Shown: positions 10,046 through 17,910 of the stretch, one piece after another | How positions within the stretch are numbered: position 1 is the stretch's first letter | Layout: every line of letters begins with the position of its first letter | Origin: Chitinophaga pinensis DSM 2588 | GTDB lineage: Bacteria > Bacteroidota > Bacteroidia > Chitinophagales > Chitinophagaceae | Reading direction: 5' to 3' | DNA: 64,000 bases | Assembly (NCBI RefSeq): GCF_000024005.1 | Contig: NC_013132.1 | Location: forward strand, 2,908,001 to 2,972,000 | The notes under the pieces: model-generated | Told to the model about the DNA's origin: nothing | What the model saw: the letters and a program-made list of their open reading frames with translations, nothing else | Databases searched by the model: none | Position numbers and translations under genes: made by a program

Positions 10046-10516
10046 ATGTCAATAAGATTAAAGAAGAGCACTGTTATCATCCTGTTAGTCGTGTATATGC
10101 TGGCGGTGATATACGTTGTGTTCCTCGATCCAACGAGAGTAGCGGGCGAGCGGTATGCGGAGCCAAGATGGATGCCACTGAAGAGTACCTATGATTTTAT
10201 TATAGAAGCCGGTAAGTCAGTCCGGTATATCCGTTACTGGGCGTTTTTTGCGCTGAACCTTATCGGGAACGTTATCATGTTTATGCCACTGGGTTTTCTG
10301 CTGGAAGCATTATCAGCAGGAGCTGCCAACAAAATAAGAGTAATCACGATCGCATTCTTTTTCAGTCTGAGTATTGAATTACTGCAACTGGTGCTGATGA
10401 TCGGTGTGTATGACGCCGATGACATTGTACTGAACACATTGGGCGCCTGGCTCGGCTTGTGTCTATATCGCAAAATGGTAAAGAAGAATGTGGTCCTTGT
10501 TCATAATAATTCCTGA
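10046..10516 (+). CDS. VanZ family membrane protein
   Basis: A 156-residue protein with four or five predicted membrane helices. The LNLIGNVIMFMPLGFLLE segment and the later SIELLQLVLMIGVYDADDI are the two conserved patches of the VanZ family (Asn-hydrophobic-Phe-Pro-Gly, and Glu-x-x-Gln followed by Asp-x-x-Asp). VanZ proteins are small membrane proteins known from teicoplanin resistance and found widely in polysaccharide and spore loci; their biochemical role is not settled. It sits among exopolysaccharide genes, six bases before the acetyltransferase, so a role in envelope polysaccharide handling is more likely here than antibiotic resistance. Confidence 0.8.
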   Translation: MSIRLKKSTVIILLVVYMLAVIYVVFLDPTRVAGERYAEPRWMPLKSTYDFIIEAGKSVRYIRYWAFFALNLIGNVIMFMPLGFLLEALSAGAANKIRVITIAFFFSLSIELLQLVLMIGVYDADDIVLNTLGAWLGLCLYRKMVKKNVVLVHNNS

Positions 10517-10522
10517 ATAGTC

Positions 10523-11089
10523 ATGAATAATTTTTATCTGTCACAGGTCCGCCTGAAGGACTTTGACGCATCTGAAGGTCTGAACCGCGGAGCAGGCAAG
10601 TTCAAAGAAGCCTGCTGGTATATTGTGAAGATGTTTTTCTTCCTCACTGCTTTTCCTATTCCATCTGGTATCAAGGCCAGAATGCTGCGCCTGTTTGGTG
10701 CGAAAGTAGGGAACGGTGTGGTGATTAAACCGAGAGTAAATATTCATTTTCCATGGAAACTGGAGATCGGCGATGATGTATGGTTGGGAGAAGAAGCCTA
10801 CCTGCTGAATTTTGAGCAGATGGTCATTGGTAACAACGTATGTATATCACAACGTGCATTTCTGTGTGGAGGTAATCATAACTACCGTCATCCGGCGATG
10901 CCTTACCGTAACGCGCCGATCGTGCTGATGGATGGCTGCTGGGTAGGCGCCTGTGTATTTATCGGCCCTGGTGTAACAGTAGGAACAGACACGGTGATCA
11001 CAGCAGGATCTGTTGTAACAGCCTCTGTATCGCAGAATGGTATCTTCAAAGGCAATCCGTTGGCCTTTGTTTCAGAAAGATGGAAATAA
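10523..11089 (+). CDS. wcaF: WcaF-like colanic acid acetyltransferase, LbH fold
   Basis: A 188-residue left-handed beta-helix acyltransferase. Hexapeptide repeats are seen as VGNGVVIKPRVNI and IGDDVWLGEEAYLL, then CWVGACVFIGPGVTVG. The catalytic-type His sits in CGGNHNYRHPAMPY, where maltose-O-acetyltransferase relatives have a similar HP segment. The N-terminus (LSQVRLKDFDASEGLNRGAGK) is the one typical of WcaF rather than of LacA. It should acetylate a sugar of the polysaccharide with acetyl-CoA in the cytoplasm. It is followed by WcaI- and WcaJ-like genes, as in colanic-acid-type loci. Confidence 0.85.
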   Translation: MNNFYLSQVRLKDFDASEGLNRGAGKFKEACWYIVKMFFFLTAFPIPSGIKARMLRLFGAKVGNGVVIKPRVNIHFPWKLEIGDDVWLGEEAYLLNFEQMVIGNNVCISQRAFLCGGNHNYRHPAMPYRNAPIVLMDGCWVGACVFIGPGVTVGTDTVITAGSVVTASVSQNGIFKGNPLAFVSERWK

Positions 11090-11122
11090 CCTAAAAAGCA
11101 AACTAGAAATTTATATAGCGGT

Positions 11123-12370
11123 ATGTCCAAGCGATTATTACTGATAGGAGGTAATTTCTCACCGGAACCAACCGGAATAGGCAAGTATAATGGTGAAATG
11201 ATCAAATGGCTGGCAGCCGGAGGATATGATTGCACCGTCATTACAAGTTATCCGTATTATCCGGAGTGGAAGGTGCAGCCTCCATACGACAAGCACAAAA
11301 ACTGGTATAAGAAGGAAGTAATTGAGAGTAATGGACAGGGAGGTAAGATCACTGTATACCGTTGTCCGCAATATGTGCCTGCCAAGCCTACCGGCAAGAC
11401 GCGCATCATGCTGGATTTTTCCTTTGCAGTATCTGCCTTTTTCAAGGTGCTGCAATTATTGCCCCGTAAGAAGTTTGATGTGGTGATCAGTGTGGTACCG
11501 CCTTTCCATTTAGGATTACTGGCTGTATTGTACAAGAAGTTCAGAGGTGCAAAGTTCCTCTATCACATACAGGATATGCAGATAGAAGCGGCGCGTGATC
11601 TGAATATGATCAAGTCTCCAAAAGTGATCAAAGCCCTTTTCGGACTGGAGCGTTACATCTTTAAGAATGCTGATATGGTCAGCAGTATTTCTGATGGTAT
11701 GATGCGCAAGATCCAGGAAAAGGCCGGCAAGGATATATTCTTTTTCCCCAACTGGGTAGATGTAAGTCTGTTCCATCCTATTGAAGACCGTATCAAACTT
11801 AAAACAGCATATGGATTTGATGTAAATGACAAGATCGTACTTTACTCAGGTGCGATAGGTGAGAAGCAGGGACTTGAATCTATTCTGAAAACAGCGGATA
11901 CATTGAGAGCGGATACACAGCTGAAGTTCCTGATCTGCGGATCTGGTCCATATAAAGAGAAGCTGAAAGCAGATGCGGAGGCATTGGGATTGTCGAATGT
12001 TATTTTCTTTCCGCTGCAGCCTTTTGAGAAATTTAATGAGTTCCTGAATATGGCAGATGTGCACCTGGTAATACAGAAAGGAAATGCCAGCGACCTGGTG
12101 ATGCCTTCCAAACTGACCACTATCCTGGCAGTTGGCGGACTTGCACTCATTACAGCGAACGATGGTACCAGTCTGCATGACCTGGTGAAGAAGCACAATA
12201 TGGGCATACTGGTGAAGGCAGAAGACCAGCAGGCGCTGACTGACGGTATCGTCAGGGCGATGGGCGATAATGCCGCAGAACTGGCCAGGAATGGACGCTT
12301 ATATGCAGAAAATCATCTGTCTGTAGGTAAGATCATGTCACGATTTGAAGAAGCCGTAGTTATTAATTAA
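11123..12370 (+). CDS. wcaI: WcaI-like glycosyltransferase
   Basis: A 415-residue GT4-fold protein whose N-terminus LLLIGGNFSPEPTGIGKYNG and segment TSYPYYPEW match the WcaI family of colanic acid glycosyltransferases. As in other WcaI proteins, the usual EGFG-x-x-x-x-E donor loop is replaced by NASDLVMPSKLTTILAVGG, so the absence of E-x7-E is not a sign of decay. WcaI is thought to add fucose to the lipid-linked glucose in colanic acid; whether fucose is used here is inferred from the GDP-mannose dehydratase upstream. It lies between wcaF and the wcaJ-like initiating transferase. Confidence 0.82.
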   Translation: MSKRLLLIGGNFSPEPTGIGKYNGEMIKWLAAGGYDCTVITSYPYYPEWKVQPPYDKHKNWYKKEVIESNGQGGKITVYRCPQYVPAKPTGKTRIMLDFSFAVSAFFKVLQLLPRKKFDVVISVVPPFHLGLLAVLYKKFRGAKFLYHIQDMQIEAARDLNMIKSPKVIKALFGLERYIFKNADMVSSISDGMMRKIQEKAGKDIFFFPNWVDVSLFHPIEDRIKLKTAYGFDVNDKIVLYSGAIGEKQGLESILKTADTLRADTQLKFLICGSGPYKEKLKADAEALGLSNVIFFPLQPFEKFNEFLNMADVHLVIQKGNASDLVMPSKLTTILAVGGLALITANDGTSLHDLVKKHNMGILVKAEDQQALTDGIVRAMGDNAAELARNGRLYAENHLSVGKIMSRFEEAVVIN

Positions 12371-12392
12371 CACTACTGAACCGTACTTTATT

Positions 12393-13778
12393 ATGTTAGA
12401 CCGTTATCTCAAAATATGTAGCATCCAGATACTCGTGCTGGACTTCATATGCCTCAATGCCTTCTTTTTCTTCACGCTTTCCGGGATGCAGCAATATGGT
12501 ATACCCGTAAGCGTTAATAAAGACACATTCCTGCTCGCTACGAACTTTTCCTGGATCGTGGCGCTGTATACTACCGGTCTTTATTTTATGAGTACACATA
12601 TGTCTGTGGAGCGGATTACCAAGAAGCTGCTGCAGAGTATCATGTTATACCTCCTGCTGATGCTGGTGTTTGTATTCCTTACAAAAGAAGCATTCAACAG
12701 AATCTTTATTTTGTCTTACTGTACGCTGTTTGTTATTCTCGTATTATTTGACAGGATATTTTTCTATATGTTGACGAACTACATCATTCACCGCAAGGAG
12801 ATTGAGCGCAGAGTAGTAATTGTCGGATATAACGACCTGTCTAAACAGCTGGTGGACAACCTGACCGGACGCAAGAGCAATCTGCGTTTTGAAGGGTATT
12901 TCGAAGACTATCACAATGTACATGAGTTATCCCTACATCCGGTGATCGGTAACCTGCGGGATTGTATTCCGTATGCACAGTCAAACGGGATCAAGGAGAT
13001 TTATTCAACATTATCACCAGAGCAGTTCCCGTATCTGTATACACTGGCGCATGAAGCAGAGCGGCATTTTATCCGTTTTCGTTTTGTGCCTGACTTCAGG
13101 ATGTTTGTGAACAGGCAGATTTATGTGGATTACCTGGATAATATTCCTATCATCTCTCTGAGAGCAGAACCACTGGATGATATTGCCAATCGCTTGAGGA
13201 AACGTATTTTTGATCTCGTGTTCAGTGGCGCAGTGATGTTATTTATCCTGAGCTGGCTCATTCCGCTGCTGGCCCTGTTAGTAAAACTTGAATCGAGAGG
13301 ACCTGTATTCTTTATACAGCATCGTACCGGTCGTAACAACCAGACATTCCGTTGTTTGAAATTCAGGAGTATGTATGTGAACAATGAAGCAAACTCCAAG
13401 CAGGCAACGAGAAACGACCGTCGTTTTACGAGAGTGGGTCGTATACTGCGTAAGACGAACCTGGATGAAATGCCTCAGTTCCTGAATGTATTTCTGGGTG
13501 ATATGTCTATCGTAGGACCACGTCCGCATATGTTGAAGCATACAGAAGAGTATTCTGCTATTATCCAGAAATACATGATCCGTCACTTCCTGAAACCTGG
13601 TATTACAGGATGGGCACAGGTGAATGGTTATCGTGGAGAGGTGACAGATGAATTACATCTGCGCAAACGTATCGAACATGATATCTGGTATATGGAAAAC
13701 TGGTCTGTATGGCTGGACATTCGTATCATATTCTTAACCGTATTCAACACTGTAAAAGGAGATAAGAACGCATTTTAA
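12393..13778 (+). CDS. wcaJ: Undecaprenyl-phosphate glucose phosphotransferase (WcaJ-like)
   Basis: A 461-residue polyprenyl glycosylphosphotransferase. It has about four N-terminal membrane helices, then a Rossmann-like domain starting RRVVIVGYNDLSKQL. A fifth hydrophobic segment near residue 280 leads into the catalytic bacterial sugar transferase domain, with CLKFRSMYVN, the LDEMPQFLNVFLGDMSIVGP signature, and PGITGWAQVNGYRGE near the end. It starts repeat-unit synthesis by transferring a hexose-1-phosphate, usually glucose, to undecaprenyl phosphate at the inner membrane. It is the last recognisable polysaccharide gene of the run, 22 bases after wcaI. Confidence 0.9.
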   Translation: MLDRYLKICSIQILVLDFICLNAFFFFTLSGMQQYGIPVSVNKDTFLLATNFSWIVALYTTGLYFMSTHMSVERITKKLLQSIMLYLLLMLVFVFLTKEAFNRIFILSYCTLFVILVLFDRIFFYMLTNYIIHRKEIERRVVIVGYNDLSKQLVDNLTGRKSNLRFEGYFEDYHNVHELSLHPVIGNLRDCIPYAQSNGIKEIYSTLSPEQFPYLYTLAHEAERHFIRFRFVPDFRMFVNRQIYVDYLDNIPIISLRAEPLDDIANRLRKRIFDLVFSGAVMLFILSWLIPLLALLVKLESRGPVFFIQHRTGRNNQTFRCLKFRSMYVNNEANSKQATRNDRRFTRVGRILRKTNLDEMPQFLNVFLGDMSIVGPRPHMLKHTEEYSAIIQKYMIRHFLKPGITGWAQVNGYRGEVTDELHLRKRIEHDIWYMENWSVWLDIRIIFLTVFNTVKGDKNAF

Positions 13779-13913
13779 CATTTCCTATAGCATATTTTAC
13801 TCGTATTAGTAGGAATGTTAATGGAAAAGAAAGCGCGTTAAGTGTTATTTTTACACTCCGGTAGTAGTCAGGATACGCCGGAGTCAACCAGGGATGCCTG
13901 TAAACAACGTTAC

Positions 13914-14600
13914 ATGAAAAGTTCCGTTTTAGCACAAAATTTCCTTGATGACAATCGGCTTGTAGAAGACATCTTTCATGAATTGAAGTCTATTGTAGCA
14001 AGTATTCTGTCAAGTGTAGAGCTGATCGTATTATATGACGGAAAGGCTATGGGGAACAAGATCACCCGTCAGGCTGAGTCAATAAAATCGCAGGTAATAG
14101 AGCTGGATTTTCAGCTACAGAATATAAGGATCATACAGCACATGCTTGACAAGACATTTCAGGTAAAGCGCAAAATGACCAACCTGTTATTCTTTCTGGG
14201 GCAGCTGGTACGTGAAGAACCATATAACAACCTGTTGTCACCCGCTGTCGAATTACAGCAAAGCAAAGTACCGGTGGAAGCCAACATAGATGAGTCGGTA
14301 CTGCGACAACTGATCCTGAACCTTTTTTTTTGGATGAACCGGCATTCAACCACCCATCAGATACCTCGGATGGCGTTTAATTTTGAACCGGGCATCTTTA
14401 AGATCAAAGGATCATTTTATGCCAACTATATCTTTTCCTCTCCTTTCAAATCTTCGGAGAAAGGGGATAGTGAAATAATACACCAGCCGATATGTAAGAT
14501 GATGTCCTTTCTTGCCTCTTTGCACGACGGCACGTTTGAGATTGTGACTGAGCCGGAGAAGAACGTGGAGGTGCTGGTGACCATCCCCTGCAAAGCCTAG
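13914..14600 (+). CDS. Histidine-kinase-core-like protein without sensor domain (degenerate)
   Basis: A 228-residue soluble protein with no signal peptide or membrane segment. The frame extends to a GTG at 13842, but the ATG at 13914 gives a cleaner start. Residues about 15-80 are helical and include FHELKSIVASI with His22, which resembles an H-box in a dimerisation helix. LRQLILNLFFWMNRHS around Asn136 resembles an N-box, and SLHDGTFEIVTEPEKNVEV near residue 205 resembles the end of a HATPase domain. The glycine-rich ATP lid motifs (D-x-G-x-G and GxG) are not visible. It may therefore be a phosphotransferase or pseudokinase of the ChpT/Spo0B kind rather than an active kinase. This is inference from local motifs; no function is assigned. 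It lies 135 bases after wcaJ and ends in a strong terminator. Confidence 0.6.
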   Translation: MKSSVLAQNFLDDNRLVEDIFHELKSIVASILSSVELIVLYDGKAMGNKITRQAESIKSQVIELDFQLQNIRIIQHMLDKTFQVKRKMTNLLFFLGQLVREEPYNNLLSPAVELQQSKVPVEANIDESVLRQLILNLFFWMNRHSTTHQIPRMAFNFEPGIFKIKGSFYANYIFSSPFKSSEKGDSEIIHQPICKMMSFLASLHDGTFEIVTEPEKNVEVLVTIPCKA

Positions 14601-14655
14601 TGCGGCGCAGGCTGAAACAAGTCTCTTAGAAACAATAAGATAAGGTTAAAACAAA

Positions 14656-14687
14656 AGGGGATATTTCCATATCCCCTATTCTTTTTT
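14656..14687. terminator. Bidirectional rho-independent terminator
   Basis: A perfect 9-bp stem AGGGGATAT / ATATCCCCT (14656-14664 and 14669-14677) with a TTCC loop is followed by TTCTTTTTT on the + strand. On the minus strand it is followed by TTTTGTTTT. It can end both the kinase-like gene on the left and mqo on the right. Confidence 0.85.
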
Positions 14688-14707
14688 ATACCAGTATGTT
14701 AATTATC

Positions 14708-16195
14708 TTATTTCTTCAGTTGCAGTACCGCATTGGACCAGTCTCTCACCTGTTCAAGCAAGGTCGGATTTTCCGCCAGTTTCTGACCATAAGAAGGAAT
14801 CATTTCTGTCAGTTTATCTTTCCACTCTTTTGTAGCCAGGTATTTAGGGAAGCAACGTTGCAGCAGTTCCAGCATGATGGACACGGCTGTAGAAGCTCCC
14901 GGAGAAGCGCCTAACAGCGCAGCGATAGAGCCGTCTGCCGCACTCACTACTTCTGTACCGAATTCCAGGATACCGCCGTGTTCAGGGTCTTTCTTGATCA
15001 CCTGTACACGTTGCCCGGCTACTTCCAGTTCCCAGTCTTCTAATTTAGCTTCAGGGAGGAACGCCTGTAAGGCTTCCAGTCTTTCTTCCGGTGACTGACG
15101 TACCTGATCAATCAGGTATTTGGTCAGCGGCAGGTTGTCCATACCGGCAGCCAGCATCGGACGGATGTTATTGAACTTGATGGATCTTGGCAGATCGAGC
15201 CATGAACCATTCTTCAGGAATTTGGTGGAGAAGCCTGCATAAGGGCCGAATAAGAGGGCTTTCTTGCCATCAATCATACGGGTATCCAGGTGTGGTACGG
15301 ACATCGGAGGCGCGCCTACAGATGCTTTACCATATACTTTTGCAGCGTGTTTTTCTACGACTTCCTGATTGGTACAAACCAGCCATTGACCGCTTACAGG
15401 GAAACCGCCAAAGCCTTTACCTTCAGGAATGTCTGATTTCTCCAGCAGCGGGAGGGAACCGCCACCTGCGCCGATGAAGACGAAGCGCGTGTGCAGTTTC
15501 CTTTTCTTGCCTGTTTCCAGGTTCTTCACTTTCAGGTACCATCTGCCGTCCTTCTCCTGTTCCAGATCACGCACTTCGTGTTTAAGACTCAGCGTTACGC
15601 CGTTTTGTTGTTGCAGGTAGGCAATGAGCGCGCGGGTCAATGCACCGAAGTTGATGTCAGTACCAGCGTCCATGCGGGTAGCAGCTACCTTGTCAGCAGG
15701 ATCGCGTCCTTCCATCACCAGCGGGATCCATTGTTTCAGTACTTCCTTGTCTTCGGTGTACTGCATCCCCTTGAATAAATTATTGCTTTCCAGCGATTGC
15801 TGGCGTTTCTTCAGGTATTCTACGTTCTTTTCGCCCCATACAAAGCTCATGTGAGGAATGCTCTGTATAAATGTCTCCGGGGACTTAATGCAACCATTCT
15901 GTACGAGGAAAGACCAGAATTCCTTCGATACTTCGAAAGATTCGGCAATCTTGATTGCCTTACCGATCTCAATATCACCATTGGATTTTTCCGGGGTATA
16001 GTTGAGTTCGCAGAAGGCGGAATGGCCTGTCCCTGCGTTATTCCATGCATCCGAACTTTCTCCTGCTATGATATCCAATCTTTCGAATATCTCAATGGTC
16101 AGTTCTGGTTGTAATTCTTTCAACAGTACGCCTAGCGTTGCACTCATTATACCTGCACCGATAAGGACGATGTCAGGCGCCGATTTAGGAGACAT
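14708..16195 (-). CDS. mqo: Malate:quinone oxidoreductase
   Basis: A 495-residue FAD enzyme of the Mqo family. The N-terminus has the dinucleotide motif [18 protein letters not shown], followed by [21 protein letters not shown], a signature of Mqo. The C-terminal half has the conserved [19 protein letters not shown] segment. Mqo is a peripheral membrane protein that oxidises malate to oxaloacetate and passes electrons to the quinone pool, replacing or helping NAD-dependent malate dehydrogenase. It is a single-gene unit with its own promoter-like box at 16223-16230 and a shared terminator downstream. Start ATG at 16195 is clear. The length matches the family. Confidence 0.95.
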   Translation of the reverse strand: MSPKSAPDIVLIGAGIMSATLGVLLKELQPELTIEIFERLDIIAGESSDAWNNAGTGHSAFCELNYTPEKSNGDIEIGKAIKIAESFEVSKEFWSFLVQNGCIKSPETFIQSIPHMSFVWGEKNVEYLKKRQQSLESNNLFKGMQYTEDKEVLKQWIPLVMEGRDPADKVAATRMDAGTDINFGALTRALIAYLQQQNGVTLSLKHEVRDLEQEKDGRWYLKVKNLETGKKRKLHTRFVFIGAGGGSLPLLEKSDIPEGKGFGGFPVSGQWLVCTNQEVVEKHAAKVYGKASVGAPPMSVPHLDTRMIDGKKALLFGPYAGFSTKFLKNGSWLDLPRSIKFNNIRPMLAAGMDNLPLTKYLIDQVRQSPEERLEALQAFLPEAKLEDWELEVAGQRVQVIKKDPEHGGILEFGTEVVSAADGSIAALLGASPGASTAVSIMLELLQRCFPKYLATKEWKDKLTEMIPSYGQKLAENPTLLEQVRDWSNAVLQLKK

Positions 16196-16222
16196 ATTAT
16201 CTTATTTTCACGATTTGCACCG

Positions 16223-16230
16223 CAAAAATA
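16223..16230 (-). promoter_or_regulatory. Promoter -7 box for mqo (TATTTTTG)
   Basis: On the minus strand the sequence TATTTTTGCGG fits the Bacteroidota -7 consensus TAnnTTTG. It lies 27 bases upstream of the mqo ATG, which would give a short leader. A clear -33 TTTG is not seen. The same octamer followed by C-C-G occurs before two other genes in this window. Confidence 0.5.
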
Positions 16231-16353
16231 GTACTAAATATATTAGTTGTATATGCTTTTAATAGTTGCATGAACACTTTTTACTATAATATGGCATAAA
16301 TTTTTACCGTAAACACCTGCTGTAGTGCATATGCGAAAAATGTAAATGTATTG

Positions 16354-17835
16354 TTAATCCTGTGTGCCGGCCAGCCATCCCAGTGAAGTTGCAGGGACAG
16401 TGGTAAAACTTTCCCGTGGTGCGTCACAAAGTGAGCAGTGATAAGTAGCTGGAAGGACTGGAAACGCCGTCCCTGGCGCAATTCCCTGATCGGGGTCGCC
16501 GATAGTTTCGTCATAAACTGTCAGACAGCGTGTACATTGATGCACCGCTTTCTCTGTATGAGCTATGGCCGTAACTGTCTGCTGACCAGCTACATAACTG
16601 AGCAGCGGATCCGTCGGTGCGCTGTTGTCATAGAATTCCCTGCATAAGGACGTGATATAGGGCCCAAGATGTTCTTTGGCTACTCCTGTGCGGTAAGGTA
16701 ATAAGGTGCCGGAATTGGGGTTAAAATCCTGTGTATAGAGAATGTCGTAACGATGATGTCCCTTCAGCCGGCTTTTGTATTTGTCTTCCTGTTTACTGAT
16801 CACAATGGAACCGAAGCAGTTATTACCCGGATTGATCCGGATACTGAAGCATAAGCCATATGTTCTGACATCGGCATTATCAAAATGCCGGATGATATGT
16901 CTTTTGATGATCAGGGCATCTTCACTGTCGTCTTCCACATGCCAGTTGAGTTCATTGGCGGCATGACGCACATTGATCCCGTATTTACCAAGAATATAAT
17001 CCCATAGTCTTCTGTGCTCTGGTGCAATGTTTTTGATGATAAGCGACTTCCAGGAAGTGGCGTATAGTTGTCCTGTCTTTGTTTCCAGGCAGATATTGCA
17101 CAGGTTGCGGAGGAATGCTACCGGGAATTCCTCGTCACGCCGGTAGATACCTAACCAGTAATGATTCTCATGCCGGTTAAATCCTTCATAATAAGGCAGA
17201 TGGAAGGCTGGTAGTTCCAGTTCGGTCGTTACTGGTTTGCTGTTGTATTCCAGTTGTCCCTTTACCGCCGTATATAAGGCTTCATTGCTGATGTCGGGTG
17301 TAGCTGCCAGTACTGATTCAATACACTGGCTGAGCTGCGCGATGTTATTGGTGTAGATCAGATCAGGCCAGGCGAACAGGCGGCTGCTTTTCGGGAAACG
17401 GATAAACAGGTGCCAGTAATGTGCAGCACCTGCGGCAATCCAGTTGATATGCCCTGAAAAGAAAGGGGTGAAGGTCTGTTTGTTGTCGCAGATGTTGATT
17501 TTCAATGTTGGCGTATAGTCAAACAGTGAGAATACATCCTTATAAATCCCTTCTGTAAGCCAGCCTTCATTAATGAAGATACCGGCGCCGGGATAGGAAC
17601 TGGTAATATTAGGCGCAGTACCATAGCTATGCCAGCTGACCTGTTCACGCGCACAATCTGCCTCAAACTGTTCAACATATTTACCCTGTACTTCCATCAG
17701 CAATTGCTGCCGCAGGCCGAAACGTACCTGTGTCACCCGAGATGCTTCCGCTATATCAAGGATGGTCAGCAGCTGACCAGGAGAAATAATTCCCCCGGTG
17801 AAATTAATGCTGACGGTCTGTGTATATCTGCTCAT
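16354..17835 (-). CDS. Nitrite/sulfite-reductase-like protein fused to C-terminal rubredoxin
   Basis: A 493-residue protein, last gene of the nitrate operon. Residues about 10-50 (GGIISPGQLLTILDIAEASR to LRQQLLMEV) and about 235-285 look like the paired ferredoxin-like half-domains of siroheme nitrite/sulfite reductases. The C-x5-C and C-x3-C motifs that hold siroheme and the 4Fe-4S cluster are not present in the rest of the chain. Residues about 425-475 form a rubredoxin: HQCTRCLTVYDE with a first C-x2-C, and YHCSLCDAP with the second. The likely role is electron delivery to the nitrate or nitrite reductase, or help with cofactor handling; this is inference. It starts 66 bases after the nitrate reductase stop, across an AATTAGG inverted repeat. 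Confidence 0.75.
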   Translation of the reverse strand: MSRYTQTVSINFTGGIISPGQLLTILDIAEASRVTQVRFGLRQQLLMEVQGKYVEQFEADCAREQVSWHSYGTAPNITSSYPGAGIFINEGWLTEGIYKDVFSLFDYTPTLKINICDNKQTFTPFFSGHINWIAAGAAHYWHLFIRFPKSSRLFAWPDLIYTNNIAQLSQCIESVLAATPDISNEALYTAVKGQLEYNSKPVTTELELPAFHLPYYEGFNRHENHYWLGIYRRDEEFPVAFLRNLCNICLETKTGQLYATSWKSLIIKNIAPEHRRLWDYILGKYGINVRHAANELNWHVEDDSEDALIIKRHIIRHFDNADVRTYGLCFSIRINPGNNCFGSIVISKQEDKYKSRLKGHHRYDILYTQDFNPNSGTLLPYRTGVAKEHLGPYITSLCREFYDNSAPTDPLLSYVAGQQTVTAIAHTEKAVHQCTRCLTVYDETIGDPDQGIAPGTAFPVLPATYHCSLCDAPRESFTTVPATSLGWLAGTQD

Positions 17836-17843
17836 GTTTAAGA

Positions 17844-17910
17844 CAATTAGGAATTAGGAATTAAGAATTGAGCCGCTTAAAGAAGGCTTAATTCTTAATT
17901 CCTAATTGTT
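17844..17910. repeat. AATTAGG-type inverted repeat between nitrate reductase and rubredoxin-fusion genes
   Basis: The left arm CAATTAGGAATTAGGAATT, continuing AAGAATTGAGCC to about 17874, pairs with the right arm GGCTTAATTCTTAATTCC plus TAATTG at about 17885-17908. The left arm has one extra AATTAGG unit. The right arm supplies the TAG stop of the nitrate reductase (17902-17904). The same units recur at 22783-22965. Confidence 0.8.

Noticed and set aside
11123..12370. Loss of E-x7-E in the WcaI-like protein as a decay sign
   Set aside because: WcaI proteins normally carry SDLVMPSKL in this place, so it is a family trait.
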